DNA from: Scilla litardierei
Lineage: Eukaryota > Streptophyta > Magnoliopsida > Asparagales > Asparagaceae
DNA: 64,000 nucleotides
Direction: 5' to 3'
Assembly (NCBI GenBank): GCA_030789695.1
Contig: CM061136.1
Location: forward strand, 133,455,584-133,519,583
The position numbers and the translations under genes are program-made. A model generated the notes under the pieces. That model did no database searches. It had not been told where the DNA came from and saw only the letters and a program-made list of their open reading frames with translations. Positions 35,341 through 46,709 of the stretch are shown one piece after another. Positions within the stretch are counted from its first letter, which is position 1. Each line of letters starts with the position of its first letter.

Positions 35341-35978
35341 GGGGAGGAGATGAGGCATGAGAAGGGAGGAGAGGCAAAGGGGTTTTTTTGAGAGGCAGCG
35401 GGGTTTTTAGCGCTGATGTGGGGGGGTGAGGAAGCATGCGAACGGAGGAGATGCAGTTGGGTTTTTTTTGCGAGGCAGCAGGGGTTTTTTTTGCGTTGAA
35501 TTGTTTTCGGGATTTAGCGCTGATTTGTTTTTCCCTCCCCAGAATTTCATTTCCCCCCAAAATTTTGTTTCAAATTTAAAATTTCAAACTCAATTTCTCT
35601 TCACTTATACAATTTCTCTTATCTTATCCAATTTCTCTTATCTTATCCAATTTCTCTTAACAACAACCCTCATATATACCCAATTTCTCAACTCTTATCC
35701 AAAAACTCTTATCCAATAACCCATGATAACATCCCTGTTTTATAATATAGATGATAACATCAAGAGTACATCCAAGAAGATATCAATACATCAAAATACA
35801 ACATACCCATCAAGAAGAAATACATCATCATCCTCCTCCTCATCAAAATAAATACTACAACAACGACACCATCCAAAATACATCAAAACATCACAACCCT
35901 CATACTCTATCCTAACCCAAAATACTCTCGCTAAGATATATCATCCAAAGCGTATATGGAGAGTCCTCGGAACAACGA

Positions 35979-37634
35979 TCACGAGGAGGAGGCTGGATCT
36001 GCAGCGTCCGTGGGTCCAGTCGACGGAGTGGACTCAGGATCTGCAGGGAGTAGAGGTGTCTCAACAGATGGAATCGTCGGGGCAGGAGTCGAGATCTCAG
36101 GAACAGGCTCTACAGCAGCATGGGTCTCGACAGCAGATGTGTCAGCAGGAATATCAGCAGGCTCAGCAACAGGGTCTACAGCAGGCTCAGAAGACTGAAG
36201 AGCTGAAGCAGAAGGCTCTGGAACACCGGAAGTGGTGCCAACTCCAGGAGCAGAAGTGGTAGCACCAGCAACAGCAGCAGCAGTGTCCTCATCGCCACGG
36301 GCAAAAGAAGTAGCAAGCTCGTCAAGCTCCTCATCGTCCATCTCCTCGGCCTCAGAAACTGAAGGAGGAAGATCGATCCCCATCAGACGAGCCATACGAC
36401 AAACGACCTCCTCTGTACGAGCCAAACGTGACTCGTGCCGACGAAGAAGGCGTACGACATCGTCCAATGTAGCAGGACGAGAGGGGGCTGCGGCAGTAGA
36501 CGGAGAACCCTGAGAAGCAGATGCGGTAGACCTCTGCACGTGACGAAGAGCCGCTAGAGATTTCTTCACGGCCGTCGCGTTCAGAGGCGTACCCAAAGGA
36601 CGCTCATCGTCAGGAGGGAGGGGAACTCGAAAATGACGGAATACGAGGGTCAACAAGCAGGGGTATGAAATGTGCGCAGACTTATTGGTCTTGCGTATAC
36701 ACTCGAAAGAATCCATCTTATCGAGTATCACGCGAGCCCAATTTATCTCGCACCCCAAGAAAAGAGCGTATATGAGCTTCAAAAACGGCTGAGAGGGGAG
36801 TGAAGAGGATCCATACTTAGGGAGGAGACACGACTTCAAAATCAGGTTAAAAACCCACGCATTCAGCTTAAAGGATTTCTATGGAACACCAATGAATGCA
36901 GAGGGGATAACCTGGAAAATCTCAGAAAGAATAGACTGATCCAAGGAAGAAATGTCGTCTACTGAAATGTCCGAAGGGAGGAGACCACACGACGCACAAC
37001 CAAGGATCTCCCCCAAGATTTCTGCCATGAGAACTATAGGAGTTCCCAAGACAGTCGTCTCAATGGAGTGACTGACGTCGTACTGGCCTCGAATACGGTT
37101 GGCATAGAACAATTTCACGAGGCGAGGGTACGGTTTGGGATTGGCCTTGGGGTCGTATCGGAGATAGTCTAGAAGGCCACTATAAGACAGAAGATCAGCA
37201 AGGCCGAGAAAATCAGAGAACTGAATGTAATGCTCCAACAACAGTGGACAGTGTTCTATACGGTTGTACGCGGCGAGACACTGAGGGTCATCGCGGCACA
37301 ACGATATGTCTACACCGCCAACTAGCATAGGAGCTTTACCCTTGGCCTTACGGGTCTTCGGAGGTGGGGTAGGTTCCCTAGTAGGCTCATCCTCTGGAAT
37401 AAAATCAGTATCGGAATCGGGAGGAGTTGCCGGAGTGTGAAGAATAGGCTTTTTGGTCTTGGATTTACGGGGTTTAACTATGGCAGTCATAGGCTTCTTA
37501 GGAGGAGGCAAAGATGGAGAGCCTTGGGTAGACTTGGCACGACGCTTAGGCTTCGGGGGATTCCTAGGGTCGGAAGGCCCTACGGTCATAGGAGAAGCCC
37601 CGGAAGAGGCGATCGGAATACGAGTCTTAGCCAT
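35979..37634 (-). pseudogene. Sirevirus B ORF3 (env-position protein), one in-frame stop
   Basis: The extra ORF follows pol. ATG 37634 (MAKTRIPIASSG) gives a frame of about 550 codons ending at 35979, broken only by a TAG at 36879-36881. The N-terminal 100 residues are basic and Pro-rich. A globular-looking middle follows (YNRIEHCPLLLEHYIQF, YPRLVKLFYANRIRGQYDV). After the stop come FLKLIYALFLGCEINWARV, a helical segment (LDDVVRLLRRHESRLARTEE) and an acidic Ala/Pro/Ser/Thr tail. No signal peptide is seen and no clear membrane helix. Sireviruses often carry such an ORF, sometimes called env-like; its role is unknown. Whether the TAG is damage or read through cannot be told. Confidence 0.65.
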
Positions 37635-37929
37635 AGCACTACGAGCACAAGCAATCGAAGACTAGGTCACTAACAACCTAGAGATCACAAGCTAACAACC
37701 CTAGAGATCAAGAAAATTCGAAAATCACAAACCCTAGGTTAGAAATTGAAAACCTAGGATCTAGAGCTTGAAAACAAGGAGAGACAACCCTAGAATAGGA
37801 AATCGACCTAGGAGAGGGAGGGAGATACCTAGGTGGTGGAGTCGACGGCGGCGGACGGTGGCGATCGACGGAGAAACGGACGGAAGACGAAGGGTTTCGA
37901 GAGGGGGGTTTGGGGTTTTCGAGCTGGAG

Positions 37930-38335
37930 CTGAGAGGAAACCGACTAAAACAGAAATTAGTCGGATAAAAATGAGTATAAGTCGGTTGGAAGACGAAAAG
38001 ACTCAACTGCCCTAACCCACTTAGTCGGTCACAGTTCAAGTACTGACCGACTAGATTACGATCTAGTCGGTCGGTCAATGAGCTTGAACCGACTAAGTCG
38101 AAACAGTAGCTCAGAGTGATTTTTAGGGCTGGATTTAGTCGGTCTCAGTATACTTACTGACCGACTAGTTTTCAATCTAGTCGGTCGAAAAATGTACTAT
38201 GACCGACTAACGAAAGAAAAAGATAGGAGATGGATATTTGCTTGATCTAGTCGGTCTGAGTTCATTTGCTGACCGACTAGATGAGCATCTAGTCGGTTGA
38301 TAAGTGAACTGAAACCGACTAGAAGAGTCCAAAAA
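37930..38335 (-). promoter_or_regulatory. Internal TAGTCGGTC / GACCGACTA array between pol and ORF3
   Basis: The half-site pattern of the LTR U3 recurs here: TAGTCGGTC, spacer, GACCGACTAG, 7-8 bp, CTAGTCGGTC, spacer, GACCGACTA, in about three and a half units. The linker AAACAGTAGCT is shared with the LTRs. It lies upstream of ORF3, followed on the minus strand by pyrimidine-rich leader-like DNA with several CTAGGGTT and AG-GT junctions. An internal promoter for ORF3 is a reasonable inference; no clear TATA box is seen. Confidence 0.5.
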
Positions 38336-38568
38336 ATAGAAATTTGATTTCTCTTCATAAACCACTTGGATGAAACATCCTAACTCACTCATTAGTCATC
38401 CAAATTACCCCATAAAACGTCGAAATCTTAAATACGACATTGAAATACGAATTCGAGCAATAAATTCGAATAAATCACATCAAATTCCAAAAAATTCAAT
38501 TAATCTAGCATGAATGAAATATCGCGAAATATATTAGCATGCAAGATGATTGAATTGAAATATGAATC

Positions 38569-41500
38569 CTATATCTCGGATTCACCCATAATCCCCAATT
38601 CTCGACGCAACCGCACAAAGGAGTCCTCCTTTAGGGGTTTCGTGAAAATATCGGCGATTTGCTTTTGGGTTTCAACGTACACTAAAATGATGTCCTTTTT
38701 AGCAACATGATCATCTAAGAAATGGTGTCGGACATCTATGTGTTTCGATCGGGAATGGTGCACCGGATTCTTTGAAAGACAAATAGCACTTTGGTTATCC
38801 ACCATGATATGGCTAGTATCACAATGAATACCAAAATCCTTCAATGTGTGTCTCATCCAAAGAACCTGGGCACAAGCGGCACCGGCGGCAATATATTCCG
38901 CCTCGGTGGTTGAAAGTGATACCGAATTTTGCTTCTTGGAAAACCAAGAGACAAGAGAATTTCCTAGAAAATGGCAAGTGCCACTAGTACTTTTCCTGTC
39001 GGATTTGCATCCCGCATAATCAGCGTCACTATATGAGACTAACTCATATGTGCTAGATCTCGGATAAAGTAATCCAAAATCTAATGTGTAACTTAGATAG
39101 CGAAAAATACGCTTTACCGCTACTAAGTGAGACTCCTTAGGTTGAGACTGATAACGAGCACATATACATACGGCAAACATAATATCGGGCCTACTTGCGG
39201 TAAGATAAAGCAAACTACCAATCATACCTCGATATAGACGAATGTCTACATCCTTACCGCCCGTATCCTTGTCAAGATGCGTAGTCGTGCTCATTGGAGT
39301 CTTTTTCCCGGAGGCATTCTCCATTCCAAATCGCTTTAGCAACTCCACCGTGTACTTCGTTTGGTGGATGAAGATTGCATCGTTCATTTGGCGAATTTGG
39401 AGACCTAAGAAATATTTGAGTTCGCCCATGTGGCTCATCTCAAATTGTTCCTTCATCACATTAGAAAACTCTTCGCAAAGAGCGAAGTTAGTAGCACCGA
39501 AAATGATATCATCAACATAAATTTGAACTAATAAAATATCATTATTCGCATGCTTAATAAAAAGTGTTGAATCGGCTTCGCCCATTTTAAAATTCAAATC
39601 CAAAAGAAAATTCTTTAGGCGATCATACCAAGCTCGAGGAGCTTGTCTCAAACCATAAAGAGCTTTCTTTAGTTTAAAAACGTGATTTGGAAATTTTTCA
39701 TTTACGAAGCCCGGAGGTTGAGAAACGTAAACTTCCTCAACGACATCTCCGTTTAAAAATGCACTTTTAACATCCATTTGAAATAATTTAAAATTCTTAT
39801 GGCATGCAAAAGACAAAAGTAATCTAATTGATTCTAATCTAGCTACCGGAGCGAAAGATTCTTCGAAATCGATACCTTCCTCTTGACGATAGCCTTGAGC
39901 TACTAACCGAGCTTTGTTCCGGACGACGACTTGGTTTTCGTCGGTTTTGTTCTTGAAGATCCACTTTGTCCCTATGACGGTGTGGTTCTTCGATGGCAAT
40001 GGAACAAGCTCCCAAACTTCATTCCTCTCGAATTGAATGAGCTCCTCCTCCATGGCTAAGATCCAAGCGCTATCTTCGCATGCTTCATTAATATTCTTTG
40101 GCTCTATTGATGAGGCAAAGGCACAATTTGCGAAGTGGTGAACTTGCGATCTCGTCTTGACACTATCATAGATATTGCCAATGACTTGCTCATGGGGATG
40201 GTCACGAACCGAATGAAGCCGTTTGGGAATACCTTGATCACTTGGAACATTCTCAACAACTTCATTAGTTGGGTTAGTCTCAATAGAATCATTAGACTTA
40301 GAATTATCAAACGAATCACATAAAACATCCATAGAATCATTATCATTTGAAATTCTAGTTGGAACAAATCCTTCATTAAATGAGACATGAAGCGATTCCT
40401 CGATCGTTGAGGTTCGTTTGTTGAATATCCGGTAGGCTTTGCTACGCGTAGAATATCCAACAAAAATCCCCTCATCGGATCTCGGATCGAATTTGTCCAA
40501 ACTACCATATGTGTTCTTAATAAAACATTTCGAACCAAAAACACGAAAATGTTTAACTTGAGGCAACCTACCAAACAACAATTCATAACAAGTTTGTTTA
40601 GTGCCGGGCCTCAAAAGTATTCTATTAAACACATAGCAAGCGGTGTGTACCGCTTCCGCCCAAAATTGATGGCCAAGTTGGCTATCATCAAGCATAGTGC
40701 GAGCACACTCCACTAGCGTCCTATTCTTTCTCTCAACTACACCATTTTGAGGAGGTGCACGAGGGAAAGAGAAGGTGTGAGTAATACCAACTTCATCACA
40801 AAATGTCTCAAAAGACTCATTCTCAAATTCACCTCCATGATCACTACGAATAGTGACAATGGTGGTTCCTAAGAGATTTTGTACTTTCTTAACAAAAATT
40901 GTGAAGTTTTCAAAAGCTTCATTTTTATTACACAATGAAAATACCCAAGTAAATCTTGAATAGTCATCTACGATGACAAGTCCATACCTTGCATTTCCTA
41001 AGTAAGCTACTCTAGTTGGCCCAAATAAATCTAGATGTAATAGCTCTAGTGGCCGTTTAGTAGAGATGCTTTTCTTAGGTTTAAATGAAGATTTAGGAAG
41101 CTTGCCACGTTGACAACAATCACAAAAACTTTTCTTTTCAAAAACAAGCTTCGGAAAACCTTTAATAGAATTCAATTTTGAAAGCTTATATAGTGTTCCA
41201 AAGTTCACATGTCCAAAGCGTCGATGCCATAAGTGTTGTTCACTTGTGTTGGCAACGAGACATTGTTCATATGACTTAGGAAGATCCAAAATATAAATGT
41301 CTTTACGACGAGTTCCGGAAAATAATAATTTTTCATTATCCTTTCTTAAAATATGACACAATCCTTTCGCAAAGCTAACTTTGTAACCTTTGTCACAAAG
41401 TTGACTTATTGAAATAAGATTATGATTTAAACCACTAACAAGATAAACATCACTAATTAATGGTTTAGAAGGGTTACCGACTTTACCAACACCTATGATG

Positions 41501-41676
41501 GTTCCGCTCTCGTTGCCTCCAAATACGACGCGGTTTCCATTCGCAATGGGAACCACTCCGGAGAGCAAACGAGCGTCACCCGTCATGTGTTTGGAGCACC
41601 CGCTATCGAGTATCCAATTCCCTTTGGAGCTAAATTTAAATTTGATGCTCCTTTTCTTTTTCTTTTCCTTGAGTAC
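38569..41676 (-). CDS. pol: Sirevirus B pol polyprotein, open
   Basis: The frame is open from 41676, after a TAG, to the stop at 38569 (about 1035 codons); the first ATG inside it is 41586. Since gag ends at 41730 in another frame, pol is probably made by frameshift or readthrough. Domains in order: protease ([14 protein letters not shown], upstream of that ATG), GAG-pre-integrase ([25 protein letters not shown]), integrase with D, D, E in [19 protein letters not shown] and [14 protein letters not shown], reverse transcriptase ([22 protein letters not shown], and the YVDD box in [12 protein letters not shown]), and RNase H ([28 protein letters not shown]). All catalytic motifs look intact and no internal stop is present, so this copy may be competent. 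Confidence 0.93.
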   Translation of the reverse strand, partial: VLKEKKKKRSIKFKFSSKGNWILDSGCSKHMTGDARLLSGVVPIANGNRVVFGGNESGTIIGVGKVGNPSKPLISDVYLVSGLNHNLISISQLCDKGYKVSFAKGLCHILRKDNEKLLFSGTRRKDIYILDLPKSYEQCLVANTSEQHLWHRRFGHVNFGTLYKLSKLNSIKGFPKLVFEKKSFCDCCQRGKLPKSSFKPKKSISTKRPLELLHLDLFGPTRVAYLGNARYGLVIVDDYSRFTWVFSLCNKNEAFENFTIFVKKVQNLLGTTIVTIRSDHGGEFENESFETFCDEVGITHTFSFPRAPPQNGVVERKNRTLVECARTMLDDSQLGHQFWAEAVHTACYVFNRILLRPGTKQTCYELLFGRLPQVKHFRVFGSKCFIKNTYGSLDKFDPRSDEGIFVGYSTRSKAYRIFNKRTSTIEESLHVSFNEGFVPTRISNDNDSMDVLCDSFDNSKSNDSIETNPTNEVVENVPSDQGIPKRLHSVRDHPHEQVIGNIYDSVKTRSQVHHFANCAFASSIEPKNINEACEDSAWILAMEEELIQFERNEVWELVPLPSKNHTVIGTKWIFKNKTDENQVVVRNKARLVAQGYRQEEGIDFEESFAPVARLESIRLLLSFACHKNFKLFQMDVKSAFLNGDVVEEVYVSQPPGFVNEKFPNHVFKLKKALYGLRQAPRAWYDRLKNFLLDLNFKMGEADSTLFIKHANNDILLVQIYVDDIIFGATNFALCEEFSNVMKEQFEMSHMGELKYFLGLQIRQMNDAIFIHQTKYTVELLKRFGMENASGKKTPMSTTTHLDKDTGGKDVDIRLYRGMIGSLLYLTASRPDIMFAVCICARYQSQPKESHLVAVKRIFRYLSYTLDFGLLYPRSSTYELVSYSDADYAGCKSDRKSTSGTCHFLGNSLVSWFSKKQNSVSLSTTEAEYIAAGAACAQVLWMRHTLKDFGIHCDTSHIMVDNQSAICLSKNPVHHSRSKHIDVRHHFLDDHVAKKDIILVYVETQKQIADIFTKPLKEDSFVRLRRELGIMGESEI

Positions 41677-41729
41677 CTAAAGATAGACACTTTCATATCA
41701 TGGTACCCAAGGTCATTGGGTCCAAGGGA

Positions 41730-43973
41730 TTAGACCTTTGGAAGCCAAGTCCAAGTGGACTTAGACTTCCCCACATAATTCTTACTATGCACAACATCCG
41801 AAAAATAAGCATTCATGTACATTTGTTTTTCGTCCATGCTTGTGTCCTTTGGGCTCCAAATAGTGAAAATTTTGGGAGCCATCATCCTATTGGGTGCATG
41901 CATGCGACGTTGATTTCTACGTGATGCATGTTGTGGATAGGTATATGGGACATGATGGAATGGTGCACGACGAGAATTATTCATATGATGCCGTGGGTGA
42001 ACATATGCATGTGTGGGAACACGTGCGTGAGGGTGTCTCACATGGTGTGCACGTGCCCGAGAATGTGTTGCATAAAAATCATCATATGTGTGAGATGGTG
42101 GAGTAGGACGTGTGTTCCTACGTGGCATGTTATTAGTGTACATGTAGGCATGCCCCTTCTTTGGAGGTCCACCCAAAGTGGGTTTCTTTCCGAAAGAGGG
42201 TGTGGACGAGGTGGAAGCACCATTGGTAGATGAACTACCAATAGAGTGTTTGCTACCACTCGTAGAGTCACCGGAAGTTGGCCTAACAAAGGTAGTGGCC
42301 GCTTTGGATGGACATCCCATCGTATACCCCAAACCAATGTGGTGATTGGCCGGAAGTAAGTCACTTAGGATTTTATCCAAATGATCCTTACCTTTATTGA
42401 ATCTATTGATTCGGCCTAATGTGTTCTCATAATTCTCTTTGAGAGAGCGCAAAGAAGTATCCAAAGCGGATATTTGCGATGTGAGCACATAAACACGAGA
42501 TTTAAGATTCTCGTTCTCAATACTCAAAGTCGAGTTTTGAGAAGTTAAATCCGCTATCTCATGTTCTTCCGCATCCTCAATGCTAACATGTTCAAGTTTA
42601 GATTTGAGATTCACAATCTCATTTCTTAACTCTTCAACAACGGTGTCGTTGTTGGTGATGATATTCTTAGGCGATGTTTGAATGCTAGCTAGGTCATCTT
42701 TTACCTTAGTATATCTATTTACTAACTTAGTGTATTTTGACCAAAGTTGAGAGTTAGCATTTCTAAGATCATCCATCGTTACCTCATCGCTTTCGTCATT
42801 ACTATCATCGGAAGAGGAGGATCCTTGATCGTTCTCCTCTCTTGCCATGAAGCACATATGTGCTTGCTCCACTTTCTCATCATCCGACTCTCCGCTTGAG
42901 GAATCCTCGGAGTCGGTGAATGTTGCTCCGACAAGTCCTTTCTTGTACCCCTTTTTGTATTTCTTGGACTTATCGAATTTTGGCGCCTTCCACTTCTCCT
43001 TTTGTTTGTTGAGAGGACACTCCGCTTTCATGTGTCCTGGCTTATTGCACTTGAAACACAAAGGAGAGGAAGAGGCGTTAGAAGAACCAAATTTACCTTT
43101 GGTCTTGAAGTTACCTTTCCGGAAGAAACGGTTGAACTTCTTGGCCATGAGTGCCATGGACTCCAAGTCCAACTCGTTTTCCGAGTCTTCATCATCGGAA
43201 GATGTGGATGAAGCCGCCTTGAATGCAATCGCCTTTTTCTTAGGCGCATCTAGGTTCAAATATGACTTCATCTTTTCTTGTAGCTTCACCTTGCTATCTT
43301 TGCGTACCTCGTATGACATCAAAGTACCCATTAGTTGAACTACGGTATATTTGTTCATGTCATTACCTTCCTCGATGGCGAAGGTACGTTTTTCCCAAGA
43401 AGAGGGAAGTCCTTCAATAAGCTTTAAGCACTTCTCCTTTTGAGTGTAGATCTTGCTGAGGGCCTCTAACTCGTTTATTATGTCAACGAAGCGAGCGTAA
43501 TATTCTTTCATCTTCTCGCCCTGTTGCATATGAAACATTTCGTAATCTTTGGTTACGACAACGAGTTTAGAGTCTCTTACCCGACTCGTCCCTTCATGTA
43601 GTATGAGGAGAGAGTTCCAAATTTGATATGCACTCTTACATGTGCATATCTTATTGAAGTCCTCGGGCTCCAATGCGCATTGCAAGGCGTTCATTGCCTT
43701 GGCATTGCTTACCTCCGCGGCGACCTCCGCGGTAGTCCATTTCTCAAAATCTTCTTCTTCGGGCTCGATGTACTCCTTCATTGTAGTCCTCCATAAAGAC
43801 GCACTTCGGAGGAAGGTTTCCATCCGACATTTCCAGTACCCGTAGTTGGTACCGTTGAAGAATGGAGGCCTTGTAGAGGAATGTCCTTCCATCATCGATG
43901 ACGCTCCTTCACGGTTCCTGAAGGTGTCGTAGTTGGAAGGTGGAGGCACGGTCTTGTTGTCGTTGGCAGACAT
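41730..43973 (-). CDS. gag: Sirevirus B gag, open
   Basis: ATG 43973 lies 13 bp after the primer-binding site and gives 747 residues (MSANDNKTVPPPSNYDTF), long for copia gag but usual for Sireviruses. The UBN2/gag domain is seen from about residue 35 (PPFFNGTNYGYWKCRMETF) to 230. A zinc knuckle CFKCNKPGHMKAEC is near 310. Ser/Asp-rich linkers follow, then a long coiled coil (about 430-540) and a His/Arg-rich C-terminal region. The stop is at 41730; the protease coding follows in a different frame within about 100 bp. Confidence 0.92.
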   Translation of the reverse strand: MSANDNKTVPPPSNYDTFRNREGASSMMEGHSSTRPPFFNGTNYGYWKCRMETFLRSASLWRTTMKEYIEPEEEDFEKWTTAEVAAEVSNAKAMNALQCALEPEDFNKICTCKSAYQIWNSLLILHEGTSRVRDSKLVVVTKDYEMFHMQQGEKMKEYYARFVDIINELEALSKIYTQKEKCLKLIEGLPSSWEKRTFAIEEGNDMNKYTVVQLMGTLMSYEVRKDSKVKLQEKMKSYLNLDAPKKKAIAFKAASSTSSDDEDSENELDLESMALMAKKFNRFFRKGNFKTKGKFGSSNASSSPLCFKCNKPGHMKAECPLNKQKEKWKAPKFDKSKKYKKGYKKGLVGATFTDSEDSSSGESDDEKVEQAHMCFMAREENDQGSSSSDDSNDESDEVTMDDLRNANSQLWSKYTKLVNRYTKVKDDLASIQTSPKNIITNNDTVVEELRNEIVNLKSKLEHVSIEDAEEHEIADLTSQNSTLSIENENLKSRVYVLTSQISALDTSLRSLKENYENTLGRINRFNKGKDHLDKILSDLLPANHHIGLGYTMGCPSKAATTFVRPTSGDSTSGSKHSIGSSSTNGASTSSTPSFGKKPTLGGPPKKGHAYMYTNNMPRRNTRPTPPSHTYDDFYATHSRARAHHVRHPHARVPTHAYVHPRHHMNNSRRAPFHHVPYTYPQHASRRNQRRMHAPNRMMAPKIFTIWSPKDTSMDEKQMYMNAYFSDVVHSKNYVGKSKSTWTWLPKV

Positions 43974-43985
43974 AGCTGAGTATCT

Positions 43986-43998
43986 GGCTCTGATACCA
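43986..43998 (-). other. Primer-binding site (initiator tRNA-Met) of Sirevirus B
   Basis: On the minus strand TGGTATCAGAGCC begins two bases after the 5' LTR end. It is complementary to the 3' end of plant initiator Met tRNA, the usual primer of Ty1/copia elements. Confidence 0.9.
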
Positions 43999-44000
43999 AA

Positions 44001-45743
44001 TGTAATGCCCTACCAGCTACTGCACAAGTACTAGAGGGGGGGTGAATAGTACTTTAAAATAATAAGGCGTATAATTCCAAATTAAATTGCACACAACTAC
44101 CAAATCAATTTGCGGAAGCTTAAATTGAATGACAACAAAGAAATTAAAAATGCTAACAAACGATGTTAATGGGTTCGGATCCACCCAAGTCTCCCCGACT
44201 TGTTCCCGGTGATCCTACGTCCCAACCACCCGGATCCCTTCCGGATACTTGAGTTAGAAACCCTAACTCAAGATTTCCACTATGAATATCTTGTGAAAAA
44301 CCTTCACAAGATCAAATCATACATGCAATAGCAAACGTGAATCCCACAACCCGGGATCACAACCTTCTCTCACAACCGAGAGAATCACAAAGCAATATTA
44401 AAGAGTTTAATATGAAATAAATACTCTTACCACAAAATCCTATACCTTGAGTTTTTCTTACCCAATAGGTGGAATGAAGGATTTGAGGAAGATGAAGTTA
44501 CCAAACCCTAGCACCAAGGAAATGAGCAGCAATGGGTGCCTAGGGAAGATTTGGAAACTTGAATCAAGCAATAGCTTGAAGAGCTCACCAAGAACAAGCT
44601 TCTCTCTAGATCTAGAAATGAGAGAGAATGGGTTTCTTGTGAGGAAGAGAGCTTTAGATTTGAGGGAGAATAGCTATCTCTTTAGAACTCAATAAATCTC
44701 TTAATGGCAGCTCTATTTAAGATAGAAATGACCTAGGTTCGTATTTATAGGGTCCCATAAAAACAAGTTAGGTCAATCTCCAACGGAAAGAAATCTGTGA
44801 GAATTAGTCGGTCAAAGAACACTCACTGACCGACTAGTTCATCAACTAGTCGGTCAGTCACAAAGCATGGACCGACTAAGAGCAGATCTGAGAAGAGATA
44901 GAATTTCAGACCTAGAAAACTAGTCGGTCCAAGAACACTGTCTGACCGACTAGTTTCACAACTAGTCGGTCATCCAATGAACGTAGACCGACTAAGAGGC
45001 AAAACAACATAGTCTGAAGGCAAGTTGACTTAGTCGGTCCAAGAACAAAAGTTGACCGACTAGATTGTCAACTAGTCGGTCATCAAACGTTCTTAGACCG
45101 ACTAACGGTAAACAGTAGCTTAGGAGAATTTTAGAGTGAACAGTAAGTCTCAATTAGTCGGTCAAAGAAGCATCACTGACCGACTAGTTCACAAACTAGT
45201 CGGTCGGTGAGTCAACGTAGACCGACTAAATGTAAACAGTAAAGTCCAAGAATTTAAGGAATCAAACTAGTCGGTCCAAGAACAGTTGCCGACCGACTAG
45301 ATCACCATCTAGTCGGTCAGTACTTGTTCTTGTACCAACTAACATGCACAACAAAGTCCGAATCGAAGCGCGACGCTTCGAGGAAGTTAGAATGAACTTG
45401 TGCACGAATCCTAGAGCTACGAAATGAGCGTAATGAAGATATAGACGTAAGATATACTCAAGGCTTAACATTCTATATATCGAAGCTAAAAGACTATAAA
45501 TAAAACCTTAATAAACGGTCTTCGATAGCTTCGATTGAATCCTCATATTTTCCAAAGCGTCGCAAGAGCTTCAACGAAGCTTTAGGCATGAAAATGAGCT
45601 TTGGAAAGTGTTGAGATGTCGCTTTGAATGTTCACGTGAAATTGGCGACGATCTCCAATACTGCGCTCACAAATTGTTAGTTCATGAATTATTTATGTTT
45701 GCTCATCATCCAAAACCAAATCCGGGGAGTCCAATATTCAACA
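44001..45743 (-). repeat. 5' LTR of Sirevirus B
   Basis: The length is the same (1743 bp) as the copy at 20149-21891, with differences by eye at about eight positions (for example near 44149, 44693, 44940, 45153, 45229, 45406 and 45649). The TATA box is 44743-44749 and the half-site array spans about 44805-45330. Confidence 0.95.
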
Positions 45744-46616
45744 GTATTGGCCAAGAAGTACATGGATGAGATTATGAAGCTACATGGAGTTCCTATCAGC
45801 ATTGTCTCGGACATAGACACCAGGTTCACATCTCGTTTTTGGAGGAGTCTTCAGGAGAGCTTGGGAACCCACTTGAGTTTTAGTACGGCTTACCATCCGT
45901 AGACAGATGGTCAGTCAGAGCGTACTATACAGATACTGGAAGACATGCTGCGGGCATGTATGCTGGACTTCAAAAGATCATGGGAAGATCATCTGCATTT
46001 GGTGGAGTTTGCATACAACAATAGCTACCAGTCTAGCATTGGTATGGCACCTTTTGCGGCACTATATAGGAGAAAGTGCCGATCCCCCTTGAGCTGGGAT
46101 GATGTAGGAGATCGAGAGTTGGTTGGTCCTGAGCTAATCACCGAAGCCGTGGATGTGGTTCGGACCATCAGAGAGAATCTGCAGCTGGCTCGGGACAGGT
46201 ACAAGCATTGGGCAGATGCAAAGCATCGACACCTGGAGTTCCAGCCCGGTGATCATGTATTTTTGAAGATCTCGCCCAACCGAGGATTGATTCATTTTGG
46301 TCAGAGAGGAAAGCTCAGTCCCCGATTCATTGGGCCTTTCGATATTCTGGAACGAGTAGGAGAGGTGGCATACAAGCTCGCATTGCCTCCTGCCTTAGAG
46401 GGAGTGCATAATGTATTCCACATCTCGCAGCTGCGTCGCTATGTAAGCGACCCGAGTCATGTCGTGGACTACTCAGAAATCGCAGTTCGTCCAGACTTGA
46501 CGTACGAGCAACAACCCGTAGAGATCCTCGATCGACGCCGGAAGGTCTTCAGGAACAAGACTATTGACCTAGTCAGAGTGATGTGGCGTCGAGACTCGCC
46601 AGGGGAGTCTACCTAG
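45744..46616 (+). pseudogene. pol: Tekay pol: integrase core and chromodomain-like tail
   Basis: Bases 45744-45748 are the second GTATT; reading resumes at 45749 in the frame lost at 20148. The second catalytic Asp is in [12 protein letters not shown], where Arg of the usual SDRDTRF is Ile. The Glu lies in TDGQSERTIQILEDML, directly after a TAG (45900-45902) where Gln is expected. The GPF segment (LSPRFIGPFDILERVG, VFHISQLRRYV) follows. The tail VEILDRRRKVFRNKTIDLV then VMWRRDSPGEST has the form of the chromovirus chromodomain, which guides insertion into heterochromatin. The final TAG 46614-46616 replaces an expected Trp, and coding-like EREDEMRGRYPYLF follows it. Confidence 0.87.
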
Positions 46617-46709
46617 GAGCGAGAGGATGAGATGCGAGGACGTTACCCCTACCTTTTTCCTGCCCTATAGAGAATTCCGAGGACGGAATTATTCTAAGGA
46701 GGGTAGGAT

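Larger units (their letters stand above)
22606..35751 (-). mobile_element. Helitron (13,146 bp), non-autonomous, with captured gene fragments
   Basis: On the minus strand it starts TCTATATTATAAAACAGGG (from 35751) and ends CTAG (22609-22606), inserted between A and T without a target duplication, as Helitrons do. Eleven bases from the 3' end lies an 18-bp perfect palindrome CCGTGCCCGCGGGCACGG (22617-22634), the expected terminal hairpin. I saw no Rep (HUH) or Pif1-like helicase motifs in the longer open frames, so it is probably mobilised in trans; introns could hide such genes. The interior is AT-rich with local duplications and at least nine exon-like fragments in the Helitron's own orientation. 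Confidence 0.85.
20149..45743 (-). mobile_element. Sirevirus copy B (Ty1/copia), complete, with nested Helitron
   Basis: Two 1743-bp LTRs (20149-21891, 44001-45743) flank an internal region on the minus strand: initiator-Met primer site (43986-43998), gag (43973-41730), pol (41676-38569), half-site array, ORF3 (37634-35979) and four polypurine tracts. GTATT duplicates lie at 20144-20148 and 45744-45748. By eye the LTRs differ at about eight sites, so insertion is recent. Removing the 13.1-kb Helitron leaves an element of about 12.4 kb. Gag and pol are open; ORF3 has one in-frame TAG. Placement in Sirevirus rests on the gag type, multiplied polypurine tracts and the extra ORF after pol. Confidence 0.92.

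Noticed and set aside
36232..36513. Ser-rich plus-strand ORF
   Set aside because: Antisense to the low-complexity tail of ORF3.
42847..43338. 163-codon plus-strand ORF
   Set aside because: Antisense shadow of the well-supported Sirevirus gag.
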